Positions 42,011 through 51,980 of a DNA stretch of 64,000 nucleotides are shown piece after piece. Source of the DNA: Pseudomonas simiae (GTDB lineage Bacteria > Pseudomonadota > Gammaproteobacteria > Pseudomonadales > Pseudomonadaceae); contig NZ_FOKB01000006.1 in the NCBI RefSeq assembly GCF_900111895.1, positions 62,001 to 126,000 on the forward strand, read 5' to 3'. The notes under the pieces were generated by a model that was not told the DNA's origin, searched no databases, and worked only from the letters and a program-made list of their open reading frames with translations. Position 1 is the first letter of the stretch. Every line of letters begins with the position of its first letter. The position numbers and the translations under genes were made by a program.

Positions 42011-42783
42011 GCTCATTGATCGAGTTTCAGGGTTTCAACAAATTCTTCGGCGAAGCGCAGGTGCTCAAGGGCATCGACCTGAGCGTGCAACGCGGCGAAG
42101 TGGTGGTGATCCTCGGCCCCAGTGGCTGCGGCAAAAGCACCTTGCTGCGTTGCCTCAACGGCCTGGAAGTGGCCCACAGCGGCAGCCTGCGGTTTGCCGG
42201 CAATGAGCTGTTGGACAAGCAAACCGACTGGCGCCAGGTGCGCCAGGACATCGGCATGGTGTTCCAGAGTTATCACCTGTTCCCGCACATGAGCGTGCTC
42301 GACAACATCCTGCTCGGCCCGCTGAAAGTACAGCAACGCGATCCGCGCGAAGCCCGTGAGCAAGCGGAGAACCTGCTGGAGCGCGTAGGCCTGGCCGAGA
42401 AACGCGACGCCTTCCCGCGCCAGCTCTCCGGTGGGCAGCAGCAACGCATCGCCATCGTCCGCTCGTTGTGCATGAACCCCCAGGTCATGCTGTTTGATGA
42501 AGTCACCGCCGCCCTCGACCCGGAAATGGTCAAGGAAGTGCTGGAAGTGATCCAGGGCCTGGCCCGCGATGGCATGACCCTGCTGATCGTCACCCACGAA
42601 ATGGCCTTCGCCCGTGCCGTCGCCGACCGCGTGGTGTTTATGGAGGCCGGTCGCATCCTCGAACAGAACACCCCCGAGGCATTCTTTACGAACCCGCAAA
42701 CCGCACGCGCGCAGCAGTTCCTGGAGAAGTTCTCCTTTGTTTCAACACTGCCCAAAAAAACCAAGGAACTGGAGCTGATATGA
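42007..42783 (+). CDS. Polar amino-acid ABC ATPase
   Basis: The 258-residue GlnQ-type ATPase has Walker A GPSGCGKST, Q-loop MVFQSYHLFPHM, signature LSGGQQQR, Walker B VMLFDEVTAALDP and the switch His in VTHEM. The usual DEP(T/S) of Walker B reads DEVTAALD. It overlaps both neighbours by four bases. Confidence 0.93.
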   Translation: MSSLIEFQGFNKFFGEAQVLKGIDLSVQRGEVVVILGPSGCGKSTLLRCLNGLEVAHSGSLRFAGNELLDKQTDWRQVRQDIGMVFQSYHLFPHMSVLDNILLGPLKVQQRDPREAREQAENLLERVGLAEKRDAFPRQLSGGQQQRIAIVRSLCMNPQVMLFDEVTAALDPEMVKEVLEVIQGLARDGMTLLIVTHEMAFARAVADRVVFMEAGRILEQNTPEAFFTNPQTARAQQFLEKFSFVSTLPKKTKELELI

Positions 42784-43634
42784 AAAAGTTACTGCTGCCA
42801 CTGTTTGCTGTTGCGTTACTGGCCGGCTGCGATAAGAAGGCCGAAGAGCCCACCAAACCTGCGGCTGCCGCCGTCAGCGCTATCGATAGGATCAAGGCGC
42901 GGGACAAGTTGATCGTTGGCGTCTTCACCGACAAACCGCCGTTCGGTTTCGTCAACGAAGCGGGGCGCTATGTCGGCTTCGATACCGACATCGGCCGCCA
43001 ATTCGCCAAAGACCTGCTGGGCGATGAAAACAAGGTCGAGTTCGTGGCTGTCGAACCGGCCAGCCGAATTCCATTCCTGCAAAGCGACAAGGTCGACCTG
43101 ATCCTCGCCAACATGACCGTGACGCCTGAGCGCAAGGAAGCAGTCGACTTTACCAACCCCAACCTGAAGGTCGCGGTGCAAGCCCTGGTGCCAAACGACA
43201 GCGCGGTAAAAAGCCTGAATGACCTGGCCACCCGCACCACCATCGTCACCACCGGCACCACCGCTGATATCTGGCTGACCAAGAACCACCCGGACTGGAA
43301 GCTGCTCAAGTTCGAGAAAAACTCCGAATCGCTGCAGGCGCTGTCCGCCGGCCGTGGCGATGCCTATGCCCAGGACAACCTGGTGCTGTTCAGCTGGGCC
43401 AAGCAGAACCCGGGCTACCGTGTGCTGGAAGAAAAACTCGGTGATGAAGCGCCGATTGCACCAGCCGTGAAGAAGGGCAACATCGAACTGCGCGACTGGG
43501 TGAACGCCGAATTGGCGAAGTTGGGTGAGGAGAAGTTCCTGCTCAAGCTGTACGACCAATATGTGCGTAAAGAGCTGAGCGACGACACCAAGCCTGAAAG
43601 TGTGATTGTCGAAGGTGGGAAGTGGCAGGGCTGA
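42780..43634 (+). CDS. Amino-acid-binding lipoprotein
   Basis: The 284-residue type-3 solute-binding protein has a lipoprotein signal (LLAGC, lipid Cys at 18) and the pattern KLIVGVFTDKPPFGFVNE, YVGFDTDIGRQFA, ANMTVTPERKEAVDFT. It feeds the two permeases encoded upstream. Neighbouring sulfur genes hint at cysteine, cystine or a relative; the sequence alone does not decide. Confidence 0.9.
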   Translation: MKKLLLPLFAVALLAGCDKKAEEPTKPAAAAVSAIDRIKARDKLIVGVFTDKPPFGFVNEAGRYVGFDTDIGRQFAKDLLGDENKVEFVAVEPASRIPFLQSDKVDLILANMTVTPERKEAVDFTNPNLKVAVQALVPNDSAVKSLNDLATRTTIVTTGTTADIWLTKNHPDWKLLKFEKNSESLQALSAGRGDAYAQDNLVLFSWAKQNPGYRVLEEKLGDEAPIAPAVKKGNIELRDWVNAELAKLGEEKFLLKLYDQYVRKELSDDTKPESVIVEGGKWQG

Positions 43635-43638
43635 TAGA

Positions 43639-43715
43639 GCTATCGCAGGCAAGCCAGCTCCCACATTTGAATGTATTCACAGGTCAAAATGTGGGAGGGG
43701 GCTTGCCCCCGATGA
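43639..43715. repeat. Mixed REPIN after the amino-acid transporter
   Basis: GCAGGCAAGCCAGCTCCCAC faces GTGGGAGGGGGCTTGCCCCC, so two different REP sub-types form the pair. Confidence 0.8.
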
Positions 43716-43733
43716 GGCCGGTACAGTCACCAC

Positions 43734-44027
43734 CTACTCCGGCCAATGCCAGGCCGGCCCATCCAGAATCCCTTGCCCCACGATCCGCGTCTCCCCCAGC
43801 ACCTTCTCCAACACAATCGAATTACACCCCTCATCCTGCTGCAACGCCGCAATCAAGCGGCTGGCATGGGACACCACCCACACCAGGCACTGCTGCGACG
43901 CCTGGATGATCAAGCGCGCCAATGCCGGCTCCAGGGCGAAACAGGACAGGGTCTTTTCCGGCAGCCCCAGGTAGATGGCGTAGCCAGCAAAGCCCAGGTC
44001 CCTCGCGAGGGTCTTGAGCATGGGCAT
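43734..44027 (-). pseudogene. AAA ATPase C-terminal remnant
   Basis: The frame ends VLEKVLGETRIVGQG and PAWHWPE, with VWVVSHASRLIAAL upstream. This is the end of an OLD/RecF-like AAA ATPase (the His-Ser switch region and the W-x-WP tail). The first 40 residues do not keep the Walker B context, and no Walker A exists, so only a fragment remains. Confidence 0.6.
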
Positions 44028-44142
44028 TCAGTCGGCGTGGGAACCATTGGAGTATGGGAGCCTCCATGCAGATAAGGAACCCTGAACTAAGCTCACAGTC
44101 GCATACACACTGGCACGTCGGCATCACGCACAAGGAGCCTGC

Positions 44143-45225
44143 ATGGGCGGTCGCATTTTCACCTGTATTTTCGGACTTGGCCTGCTGACGCTACTGAGTG
44201 GCTGTGGCGAGGAGAAGGCTGAACCCAAACAGCATTCGCGGGTATTTGTGCAAACCGTGCAGTCAGCGGACTTTGCTGCGGCGGTCACGCTCACCGGCGA
44301 TATTCAGGCTCGGGTGCAAACCGATCTGTCCTTTCGCGTGGGTGGCAAGATCATCCAGCGTATGGTGGACGTGGGCGACCGTGTGACCGCCAAGCAAGTG
44401 CTGGCCAAGCTCGATCCCAAGGACCTGCAGACCAACGTCGACTCCGCTCAGGCCCAGGTCGTGGCCGAGCAGGCACGGGTCAAGCAAACCGCCGCCGCCT
44501 TCGTACGCCAGGAAAAACTCCTGCCCAAGGGCTACACCAGTCGCAGCGAATACGATTCCGCCCAGGCCGCGCTGCGCAGCAGTCAAAGCGCATTGGCCGC
44601 CGCCCAGGCCCAACTGGCCAATGCCCGCGAGCAACTCGGCTACACCTCGCTGATCGCCGACGCACCTGGTGTGATCACCGCACGCCAGGCCGAGGTGGGC
44701 CAGGTTGTACAGGCTACCGTGCCGATTTTCAGCCTGGCCCGCGATGGCGAGCGCGACGCGGTGTTCAATGTGTATGAATCCCTGCTGGTGGAACCGCCAC
44801 CGGATGCGCCGATCACCGTCAGCCTGTTGGATAACCCGAGCATCAAGGCTGTGGGCAAAGTGCGTGAGGTCACGCCTGCCGTGGCCGCCAATACCGGCAC
44901 CGTGCAGGTGAAAATCGCCCTGCAAGCGTTGCCCAAAGGGATGGAGCTGGGCTCGGTGGTGAGCGCCACTGCCAATGGCCCGGCCAAGGCCAGTATCGAA
45001 TTGCCTTGGGCTGCGCTGACGAAAGACCTCAGTGAGCCCGCCGTGTGGCTGATCGACGGCGAGGGCAAGGCGCAACTGCACAAGGTCACCGTGGCGCGTT
45101 ACCTCACCGGCAAAGTCATCATTGGCGACGGCCTCAAGGGCGGCGAAAAAGTCGTGGTGGCCGGCGGGCAATTGCTGCACCCCGGCATGCGGGTCGAGAT
45201 CGCCCAGCAAGGAGCCCAGCCATGA
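44143..45225 (+). CDS. triA: RND efflux adaptor 1 (TriA-like)
   Basis: The 360-residue periplasmic adaptor has an N-terminal lipoprotein-like signal (LLSGCG), a lipoyl half-motif (VQTDLSFRVGGKI), a coiled-coil hairpin at about 95-165 and the GYTSLIADAPGVIT motif. It bridges the RND pump and an outer-membrane channel. Two tandem adaptors before one pump is the TriABC layout of P. aeruginosa, which exports triclosan and uses OpmH. The stop overlaps the next start by four bases. Confidence 0.85.
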   Translation: MGGRIFTCIFGLGLLTLLSGCGEEKAEPKQHSRVFVQTVQSADFAAAVTLTGDIQARVQTDLSFRVGGKIIQRMVDVGDRVTAKQVLAKLDPKDLQTNVDSAQAQVVAEQARVKQTAAAFVRQEKLLPKGYTSRSEYDSAQAALRSSQSALAAAQAQLANAREQLGYTSLIADAPGVITARQAEVGQVVQATVPIFSLARDGERDAVFNVYESLLVEPPPDAPITVSLLDNPSIKAVGKVREVTPAVAANTGTVQVKIALQALPKGMELGSVVSATANGPAKASIELPWAALTKDLSEPAVWLIDGEGKAQLHKVTVARYLTGKVIIGDGLKGGEKVVVAGGQLLHPGMRVEIAQQGAQP

Positions 45226-46292
45226 AGCGCCTGACGGGGATACTCGCCGCCAGCCTGTTGCTGGTGGCCTGCTCCAAGGAAGACGCGCCGCCGGAGCCCG
45301 TGCGGCCGGTGCTGTCCATGGAAGTGAAAGCCGAGGATCAGGAAAACCTCGGCCGCTTCGCCGGCACCATCCAGGCGCGCTATGAAAGTAACCTGGGCTT
45401 CCGCGTGCCCGGTCGCATTGCCCGCCGCGTCGTGGATGTGGGCGCCGAGGTGGAGAAGGGCGCCTTGCTTGCTGTCCTGGATCCCACCGACCAGCAGAAC
45501 CAATTGCGTTCGGCCCAGGGCGACCTGGCCCGCGTGCAGGCGCAATACATCAACGCCCAGGCCAACGCCCGCCGCCAGCAGGAGCTGTTCAACCGTGGCG
45601 TTGGCGCCCAGGCCCAACTGGACATCGCCCAGACTGACCTGAAAACCACCCAGGCCACACTCGACCAGGCGAAAGCCTCAGTCAATCAGGCCAACGATCA
45701 ACTCCGCTATGCCGAATTGCGCACTGACCACGCCGGTATCGTCACCGCCTGGAATGCCGAGGCCGGCCAGGTGGTCAGTGCCGGCCAGCAAGTGGTGACC
45801 CTGGCGCGCCCGGATATCAAGGAAGCGGTGATCGATCTGCCGGCCGGCCTTGCCGAGCGTTTGCCGCCGGATGTGGTGTTTCTGGTCGCGGGGCAACTCG
45901 ATCCGAGCGTGAACACCACCGCCATCGTGCGCGAGATCGAACCCCAGGCCCAAAGCGCCACGCGCACCCGTCGCGCACGCCTGACCTTGACGGAAACGCC
46001 GCCCGCTTTCCGCCTCGGCACGGCGATCAGTGTGACCTTGAGCACGGCCATCGCGCCACGCATCGAAGTCCCCCTGAGTGCTTTGCAGGAGGTCGACGGC
46101 AAGACCCGCATCTGGCTGCTCGACACTCACAGCCAGACCGTGCAAACGCGCGACATCAGCGTGATCAGCCGTGACGCCGACAGCGCCTTGCTCAATGACG
46201 GCGTCAAACCTGGCGAGCGCATTGTTATCGCCGGCGTGAACAGCCTGAAGCCTGGGCAAAAAGTCAAAATCGACGAGGACAGCCCGCGATGA
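45222..46292 (+). CDS. triB: RND efflux adaptor 2 (TriB-like)
   Basis: The 356-residue second adaptor has a lipobox (LLVAC), ESNLGFRVPGRIARR, a hairpin domain (about 95-160) and RTDHAGIVTAWNAEAGQVV. I chose the ATG at 45222, with GGAG upstream and ATGA overlap with triA; the longer frame from 45045 lies in triA. It overlaps the pump start by four bases. Confidence 0.85.
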   Translation: MKRLTGILAASLLLVACSKEDAPPEPVRPVLSMEVKAEDQENLGRFAGTIQARYESNLGFRVPGRIARRVVDVGAEVEKGALLAVLDPTDQQNQLRSAQGDLARVQAQYINAQANARRQQELFNRGVGAQAQLDIAQTDLKTTQATLDQAKASVNQANDQLRYAELRTDHAGIVTAWNAEAGQVVSAGQQVVTLARPDIKEAVIDLPAGLAERLPPDVVFLVAGQLDPSVNTTAIVREIEPQAQSATRTRRARLTLTETPPAFRLGTAISVTLSTAIAPRIEVPLSALQEVDGKTRIWLLDTHSQTVQTRDISVISRDADSALLNDGVKPGERIVIAGVNSLKPGQKVKIDEDSPR

Positions 46293-49200
46293 AAGGGAGC
46301 TTCAACTTATCCGACTGGGCCCTCAAGCATCAGTCCTTCGTCTGGTACCTGATGTTCGTCGCGCTGCTGATGGGCGTGTTTTCCTACATGAACCTGGGCC
46401 GTGAGGAAGACCCTTCGTTCACCATCAAGACCATGGTGATCCAGACCCGGTGGCCGGGCGCGACCCAGGAAGAAACCCTCAAGCAGGTCACCGACCGCAT
46501 TGAGAAAAAACTCGAAGAACTCGACGCTCTCGACTACGTGAAAAGCTACACCCGGCCAGGCGAGTCCACGGTGTTCGTGTTCCTTAAGGACACCACCAGC
46601 GCCAAGGCCATCCCGGAGATCTGGTATCAGGTCCGCAAGAAGATCGACGACATCCGTGGCACCTTCCCACAAGGCTTGCAGGGGCCATCGTTCAACGATG
46701 AGTTCGGTGACGTATTCGGCTCGGTGTACGCCTTTACCGGCGACGGCCTGTCGATGCGTCAGCTGCGCGATTATGTCGAGCAGGTGCGCGCCGAGATCCG
46801 CTCGGTGCCGGGGTTGGGCAAGGTCGAGATGATCGGCCAGCAGGACGAAGTGATTTACCTGAATTTCTCCACGCGCAAATTGGCAGCCCTGGGGATTGAC
46901 CAGCGCCAAGTGGTGCAAAGCCTGCAATCGCAGAACGCGGTGACGCCGGCCGGGGTGATCGAGGCAGGTCCCGAGCGGATTTCGGTGCGCACCTCGGGGC
47001 AGTTCGCCTCGGAGAAGGACCTGGCCAACGTCAACCTGCGGCTCAATGATCGCTTTTATCGTCTGGCGGACATTGCCGACATCAGCCGAGGCTATGTCGA
47101 CCCAGCGCGGCCCATGTTCCGTTTCAACGGCAAGCCGGCGATCGGGTTGGCGATCGCCATGCAGAAGGGTGGCAATATCCAGTCGTTCGGCAAAGCCCTG
47201 CATGAGCGCATGGACGAGTTGACCGCCGACCTGCCGGTGGGCGTGGGTGTGCACAAGGTGTCCGACCAGGCAGAAGTGGTGGAAGAGGCCGTCGGCGGCT
47301 TTACCAGCGCGCTGTTCGAAGCGGTGATCATCGTGCTGGTGGTGAGCTTTATCAGCCTGGGCATGCGCGCCGGGTTGGTGGTGGCGTGCTCGATTCCGTT
47401 GGTGCTGGCGCTGGTGTTTGTGTTCATGGAATACAGCGGCATTACCATGCAACGGGTGTCGCTGGGCGCGCTGATCATCGCCCTTGGCCTGTTGGTGGAC
47501 GATGCGATGATCACCGTCGAGATGATGATCACGCGCCTGGAAAAAGGCGAAACCAAGGAGCAGGCGGCGACTTACGCCTACACCTCCACGGCATTCCCGA
47601 TGCTCACCGGTACGCTGGTGACCGTGGCGGGTTTTGTGCCGATCGGCCTCAACGCCAGTTCGGCGGGCGAGTACACCTTCACCCTGTTTGCGGTGATTGC
47701 CGTGGCGATGCTGGTGTCGTGGGTGGTGGCGGTGCTGTTTGCGCCGGTGATCGGCGTGCATATCCTCAGTGCCAACGTGAAGCCCCACAATGCCGAGCCG
47801 GGGCGGATTGGCCGTGCGTTCAACGGCGGCATGCTGTGGGCCATGCGTAATCGCTGGTGGGCGATCGGCATTACCGTGGCGCTGTTCGTGGCGTCGGTGT
47901 TCTCCATGCAGTTTGTGCAGAACCAGTTCTTCCCATCGTCGGACCGCCCGGAGCTCCTGGTTGACCTGAACCTGCCGCAAAACGCCTCGATCAACGAGAC
48001 GCGCAAGGCCGTCGATCGCCTGGAAGCGATCATCAAGGACGACCCGGACATTGCGCGCTGGAGCACCTATATCGGCCAGGGCGCGATCCGTTTCTACCTG
48101 CCCCTCGACCAGCAACTGGAAAACCCCTACTACGCGCAGTTGGTCATCGTGAGTAAGGGCCTGGAAGAGCGCGGTGAATTGATCGCCCGCCTGCAGAAGC
48201 GCCTGCGCGATGATTTCGTCGGCATCGGCAGCTACGTGCAGCCGCTGGAAATGGGTCCGCCGGTGGGTAGGCCGATTCAGTATCGCGTGTCGGGCAAAGA
48301 CACTGACCAGGTGCGCAAACACGCCATCGAACTGGCAACCCTGCTGGACAAGAACAGCCACCTGGGCGAGATCATCTACGACTGGAACGAGCCGGGCAAA
48401 GTACTGCGCATCGACATCGCCCAGGACAAGGCGCGGCAATTGGGGCTGTCGTCGGAAGACGTGGCGCAGTTGATGAACAGTGTGGTCAGCGGCGCCTCGG
48501 TGACCCAGGTGCATGACGATATCTACCTGATCAATGTGGTCGGCCGCGCCGAGGACGCCGAGCGCGGTACGCCGGAGACCTTACAGAACCTGCAGATCGT
48601 CACGCCCAACGGCACCTCGATTCCGCTGTTGGCCTTCGCCACCGTGCGCTACGAGTTGGAGCAGCCGTTGGTGTGGCGCCGCGACCGCAACCCGACGATC
48701 ACCATCAAGGCGTCGGTGCGTGATGAGATGCAACCTACGGACCTGGTGAAACAGCTCAAGCCTGAGATCGACAAGTTCAGCGCCGGTTTGCCGGTGGGCT
48801 ACAAGGTCGCCACCGGCGGCACCGTGGAAGAAAGCGGCAAGGCCCAGGGACCGATTGCCAAGGTGGTGCCGCTGATGCTGTTCCTGATGGCGACCTTCCT
48901 GATGATCCAGCTGCACAGCGTGCAGAAGATGTTCCTGGTGGCGAGTGTCGCGCCGTTGGGGCTGATCGGTGTGGTGCTGGCGTTGATCCCCACGGGCACG
49001 CCCATGGGCTTTGTGGCGATCCTCGGCATTCTCGCGTTGATCGGCATCATCATCCGCAACTCGGTGATCCTGGTGACGCAGATTCATGAATATGAAGTGG
49101 CTGGCTATACGCCGTGGGATGCCGTGGTGGAAGCCACCGAGCACCGGCGTCGGCCGATCCTGCTCACGGCCGCAGCGGCGAGCCTGGGCATGATCCCGAT

Positions 49201-49354
49201 CGCGCGTGAAGTGTTCTGGGGCCCGATGGCCTACGCAATGATTGGTGGGATTATCATCGCCACCTTGTTGACGCTGTTGTTCCTGCCGGCGCTCTACGTG
49301 GCCTGGTACAAAATCCGCGAGCCCAAGCAAGAGCAGCAGGAAAAACGCGGTTAA
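46289..49354 (+). CDS. triC: RND efflux transporter (TriC-like)
   Basis: The 1021-residue inner-membrane RND pump has 12 expected membrane segments in two halves, periplasmic porter domains, and the proton-relay pair in GLLVDDAMITVE. It begins FNLSDWALKHQSFVWYLM. It expels drugs or lipids with the two adaptors; no outer-membrane factor gene is adjacent. The length is normal. Confidence 0.92.
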   Translation: MKGSFNLSDWALKHQSFVWYLMFVALLMGVFSYMNLGREEDPSFTIKTMVIQTRWPGATQEETLKQVTDRIEKKLEELDALDYVKSYTRPGESTVFVFLKDTTSAKAIPEIWYQVRKKIDDIRGTFPQGLQGPSFNDEFGDVFGSVYAFTGDGLSMRQLRDYVEQVRAEIRSVPGLGKVEMIGQQDEVIYLNFSTRKLAALGIDQRQVVQSLQSQNAVTPAGVIEAGPERISVRTSGQFASEKDLANVNLRLNDRFYRLADIADISRGYVDPARPMFRFNGKPAIGLAIAMQKGGNIQSFGKALHERMDELTADLPVGVGVHKVSDQAEVVEEAVGGFTSALFEAVIIVLVVSFISLGMRAGLVVACSIPLVLALVFVFMEYSGITMQRVSLGALIIALGLLVDDAMITVEMMITRLEKGETKEQAATYAYTSTAFPMLTGTLVTVAGFVPIGLNASSAGEYTFTLFAVIAVAMLVSWVVAVLFAPVIGVHILSANVKPHNAEPGRIGRAFNGGMLWAMRNRWWAIGITVALFVASVFSMQFVQNQFFPSSDRPELLVDLNLPQNASINETRKAVDRLEAIIKDDPDIARWSTYIGQGAIRFYLPLDQQLENPYYAQLVIVSKGLEERGELIARLQKRLRDDFVGIGSYVQPLEMGPPVGRPIQYRVSGKDTDQVRKHAIELATLLDKNSHLGEIIYDWNEPGKVLRIDIAQDKARQLGLSSEDVAQLMNSVVSGASVTQVHDDIYLINVVGRAEDAERGTPETLQNLQIVTPNGTSIPLLAFATVRYELEQPLVWRRDRNPTITIKASVRDEMQPTDLVKQLKPEIDKFSAGLPVGYKVATGGTVEESGKAQGPIAKVVPLMLFLMATFLMIQLHSVQKMFLVASVAPLGLIGVVLALIPTGTPMGFVAILGILALIGIIIRNSVILVTQIHEYEVAGYTPWDAVVEATEHRRRPILLTAAAASLGMIPIAREVFWGPMAYAMIGGIIIATLLTLLFLPALYVAWYKIREPKQEQQEKRG

Positions 49355-49358
49355 AAAT

Positions 49359-49446
49359 GTGGGAGCGGGCTTGCTCGCGAAAGCGGTGGTTCAGCCACTA
49401 CATCTGGCGACTGACACACCGCATTCGCGAGCAAGCCCGCTCCCAC
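49359..49446. repeat. REPIN after triC
   Basis: GTGGGAGCGGGCTTGCTCGC and the facing GCGAGCAAGCCCGCTCCCAC flank a short spacer, directly after the pump gene. Confidence 0.9.
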
Positions 49447-49472
49447 ATTTGGAATGTATTGCCAGGTCGGCT

Positions 49473-50099
49473 CTACGGTTTACTCCAGACGCTGGCTAGC
49501 CAAGGCTGCTGCTCCAAAGGCAGCCCAGCCGGGCGATAGTAATGCTCCAGCTCCACAAAACCCGCCGCCGTCAGCAGTGCTTGCCACGCCGCCAAGTCGT
49601 GATAAGACCCATACCGCGGCCCATTCCAGCCTTCCTGGTTTTCTCCGCGTGGATTGGAACTGAACAACACGCCGCCAGGTTTCAGCGTTCCATGCAGTTG
49701 CTTGAGCACACGCGGCAACTCCTGTTTGGGAATATGAAACAGCACCGCGTTGGCAAACACCCCGTCGAAGCGCTCGGCAGGCAAATCCAGCTTCAGAAAG
49801 TCTTGCTGCAACACTTCACAGCCACTGTCTTCCCGCGCCATCTGCGCAAATCGCTCGGAGCCGTCGAGCCCCACGGCGATATGCCCCCTGCGCGTAAAGG
49901 TCTGCAAATCCCGGCCCGGCCCGCAGCCGAAGTCCAGCACGGTAAACGGCGCTGTACCCTGGATATGCCGCAGCAGCGCGTCGATGTTCTGGCTCACGTC
50001 GTGGTCGCGGGTGCCTTCACGGAAGTCCTCGGCCACGCTGTTGTAGTGGCCGAGGGTGGTGGCGGTGATCTGGTTGAGGTCGTCGGGGGCGAGTTTCAT
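49473..50099 (-). CDS. Class I SAM methyltransferase
   Basis: The 208-residue protein has motif I VLDFGCGPGRD, the acidic VGLDGSERF, FDGVFANAVLFHIP and LKPGGVLFSS. It resembles small-molecule methyltransferases. Substrate unknown. The start MKLAPDDLNQ at 50099 is preferred over a longer frame; the ribosome site is weak. Confidence 0.88.
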   Translation of the reverse strand: MKLAPDDLNQITATTLGHYNSVAEDFREGTRDHDVSQNIDALLRHIQGTAPFTVLDFGCGPGRDLQTFTRRGHIAVGLDGSERFAQMAREDSGCEVLQQDFLKLDLPAERFDGVFANAVLFHIPKQELPRVLKQLHGTLKPGGVLFSSNPRGENQEGWNGPRYGSYHDLAAWQALLTAAGFVELEHYYRPAGLPLEQQPWLASVWSKP

Positions 50100-50230
50100 G
50101 GGGGATGCTTCGAGGGCCAAATCCTGACTATATACCATGTCCAGTCGACTGCGCCTGACGGTGTCAAACCGATTAAATACGCGAAAGCGTCACCCAACAA
50201 CTGTCAGCCTTAACAGGTGCAAACAAGTAC

Positions 50231-50875
50231 TCAGCGCTTGTTCAGTCCCCGCGCCAAGCGGTCCCCGCCCAGCTGAATCACCGCCACCAGCAGCACCAGC
50301 AGCACAATCACCGTCAGCATGATCTGCGTATCAAAGCGCTGATAACCATAGCGGTAGGCAATATCCCCCAACCCACCTGCACCAATCGCCCCAGCCATGG
50401 CCGAGGAGTTGATCATGGTCACCAGGGTGATGGTGAAGCCGCCGACGATCCCCGGCAGCGCTTCGGGCAGCAGCACATGCCAGATGATGTGCCAGCGCCG
50501 GCAGCCCATGGCTTGTGCGGCTTCGATCAAGCCGTGGTCGACTTCGCGCAGGCTCACTTCGGCGATACGCGCAAAGAACGGCGTCGCGGCGATGGTCAGC
50601 GGCACCACCGCCGCCCACACGCCGTAAGTGGTGCCGACGATCAGCCGGGTGAACGGTATGAGCGCCACCATCAGGATCAGAAACGGAATCGAGCGGAACA
50701 GATTGACGAACGCCCCCAGCACCCGGTTCAGCGCCGGAGCCTGATAGATGCCGCCCTTGTCGCTGGTGACCAGGAACACCGCCAGCGGAATCCCCACCAG
50801 CAACGCGATCAGTGACGACACACCGACCATCAACAAGGTGTCGATGGCGCCCTGCACTAAACGATCAAACCACAT
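50231..50875 (-). CDS. metI: MetI-type ABC permease
   Basis: The 214-residue permease has five hydrophobic segments and the loop EVDHGLIEAAQAMGCRRWHI. It forms the channel of a MetNIQ transporter. The ATG at 50875 overlaps the end of metN by 11 bases. It is the last gene of a six-gene minus-strand operon with two SfnB-type flavoproteins and an LLM enzyme, so it may import organosulfur compounds rather than only methionine. Confidence 0.9.
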   Translation of the reverse strand: MWFDRLVQGAIDTLLMVGVSSLIALLVGIPLAVFLVTSDKGGIYQAPALNRVLGAFVNLFRSIPFLILMVALIPFTRLIVGTTYGVWAAVVPLTIAATPFFARIAEVSLREVDHGLIEAAQAMGCRRWHIIWHVLLPEALPGIVGGFTITLVTMINSSAMAGAIGAGGLGDIAYRYGYQRFDTQIMLTVIVLLVLLVAVIQLGGDRLARGLNKR

Positions 50876-51980
50876 GGCCCAGCACCTCCACCTGTTGCGC
50901 CCAATTCCCAGCGCGGTTGCGCAGTTCTTCAGCCGTGTGCGGCGAGCCATTCACCGCCAGCAGCAGTTGCCCGAGGGCATGCCCCTGGATACGTTCCACA
51001 CCGCCTTGCAGCAAGCGCACGCGCCCGCCGAGGGCGCTGAACAACGCGGCCAGGTCCGGCTCGTCGGTATCACTGCCGGTGAATTGCAGGCGCAGCACCA
51101 CTGCGGCATCGGCGGTAGCCGGTCTGGCCTGCAAACGGCTTTGCAACTCCTCCGGCAGCCCATGTTGCAGCGGTGCCAGCAGGGTTTTGCTGACCGCATG
51201 CTGCGGATCGCCAAACACCTGCCACACCGGGCCTTGCTCGACGATGCGCCCGTGTTCGAGCACCACCACGCGGTCGCAGATTTCGCGGATCACCGCCATT
51301 TCATGGGTGATCAACACGATGGTCAGGCCCAGGCGTTGGTTGATCTCGCGCAGCAGGCCGAGGATCGATTGGGTGGTCTCCGGGTCGAGGGCCGAGGTGG
51401 CCTCGTCGCACAGCAGAATCTCGGGGTCATGCACCAGCGAACGGGCAATGCCCACGCGCTGTTTCTGCCCGCCGGAGAGTTGCGCCGGGTAGGCCTTGTG
51501 CTTGTCCTTGAGGCCCACCAGTTCCAGCAGTTCACGCACCTTCTGCTCGCGCTGCAGCTTGGGGATGCCGGCGACTTTGAGCGGCAATTCGACGTTCTGC
51601 CACACGGTCTTGGCCGACATTAGGTTGAAGTGCTGGAAGATCATGCCGATGCGCCGCCGCAGCGCCACCAGGCGGTCTTCGTCGAACGCGCCGATGTCGA
51701 CCTGATCGATCAGCACGCGCCCGCTGCTGGGTAGTTCCAGTCGGTTGATGGTGCGGATCAGCGACGACTTGCCGGCGCCGCTGCGGCCGATAATGCCGAA
51801 CACTTCACCGCGCTGGATCGCCAGGTCGATGCCTTGCAGGGCATGCACGGTGCCGTCGTAGGTCTTGCCCAGGTTGATAAAGCGCACATGGGCACGGTTC
51901 AAGTCAGGGTGCAGTTCTGTCTGCTCGGCGTCTCTGGGCGGCAAGCCCAGGTCGCGCACTTGGGCGTTGGCGGCGGTCAT
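50865..51980 (-). CDS. metN: MetN-type ABC ATPase
   Basis: The 371-residue ATPase has Walker A GRSGAGKSS, Q-loop MIFQHFNLM, signature LSGGQKQR, Walker B ILLCDEATSALDP and the switch His in LITHEM. A C-terminal NIL-type ligand-sensing domain (about 280-371) provides trans-inhibition in MetN. There is a 25-residue N-terminal extension. Its start overlaps the metQ stop by four bases. Confidence 0.92.
   Translation of the reverse strand: MTAANAQVRDLGLPPRDAEQTELHPDLNRAHVRFINLGKTYDGTVHALQGIDLAIQRGEVFGIIGRSGAGKSSLIRTINRLELPSSGRVLIDQVDIGAFDEDRLVALRRRIGMIFQHFNLMSAKTVWQNVELPLKVAGIPKLQREQKVRELLELVGLKDKHKAYPAQLSGGQKQRVGIARSLVHDPEILLCDEATSALDPETTQSILGLLREINQRLGLTIVLITHEMAVIREICDRVVVLEHGRIVEQGPVWQVFGDPQHAVSKTLLAPLQHGLPEELQSRLQARPATADAAVVLRLQFTGSDTDEPDLAALFSALGGRVRLLQGGVERIQGHALGQLLLAVNGSPHTAEELRNRAGNWAQQVEVLGHVV

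Noticed and set aside
46307..48514. 735-residue open frame on the minus strand
   Set aside because: It is the antisense of triC, with a His/Arg/Gln-rich composition typical of high-GC shadow frames.
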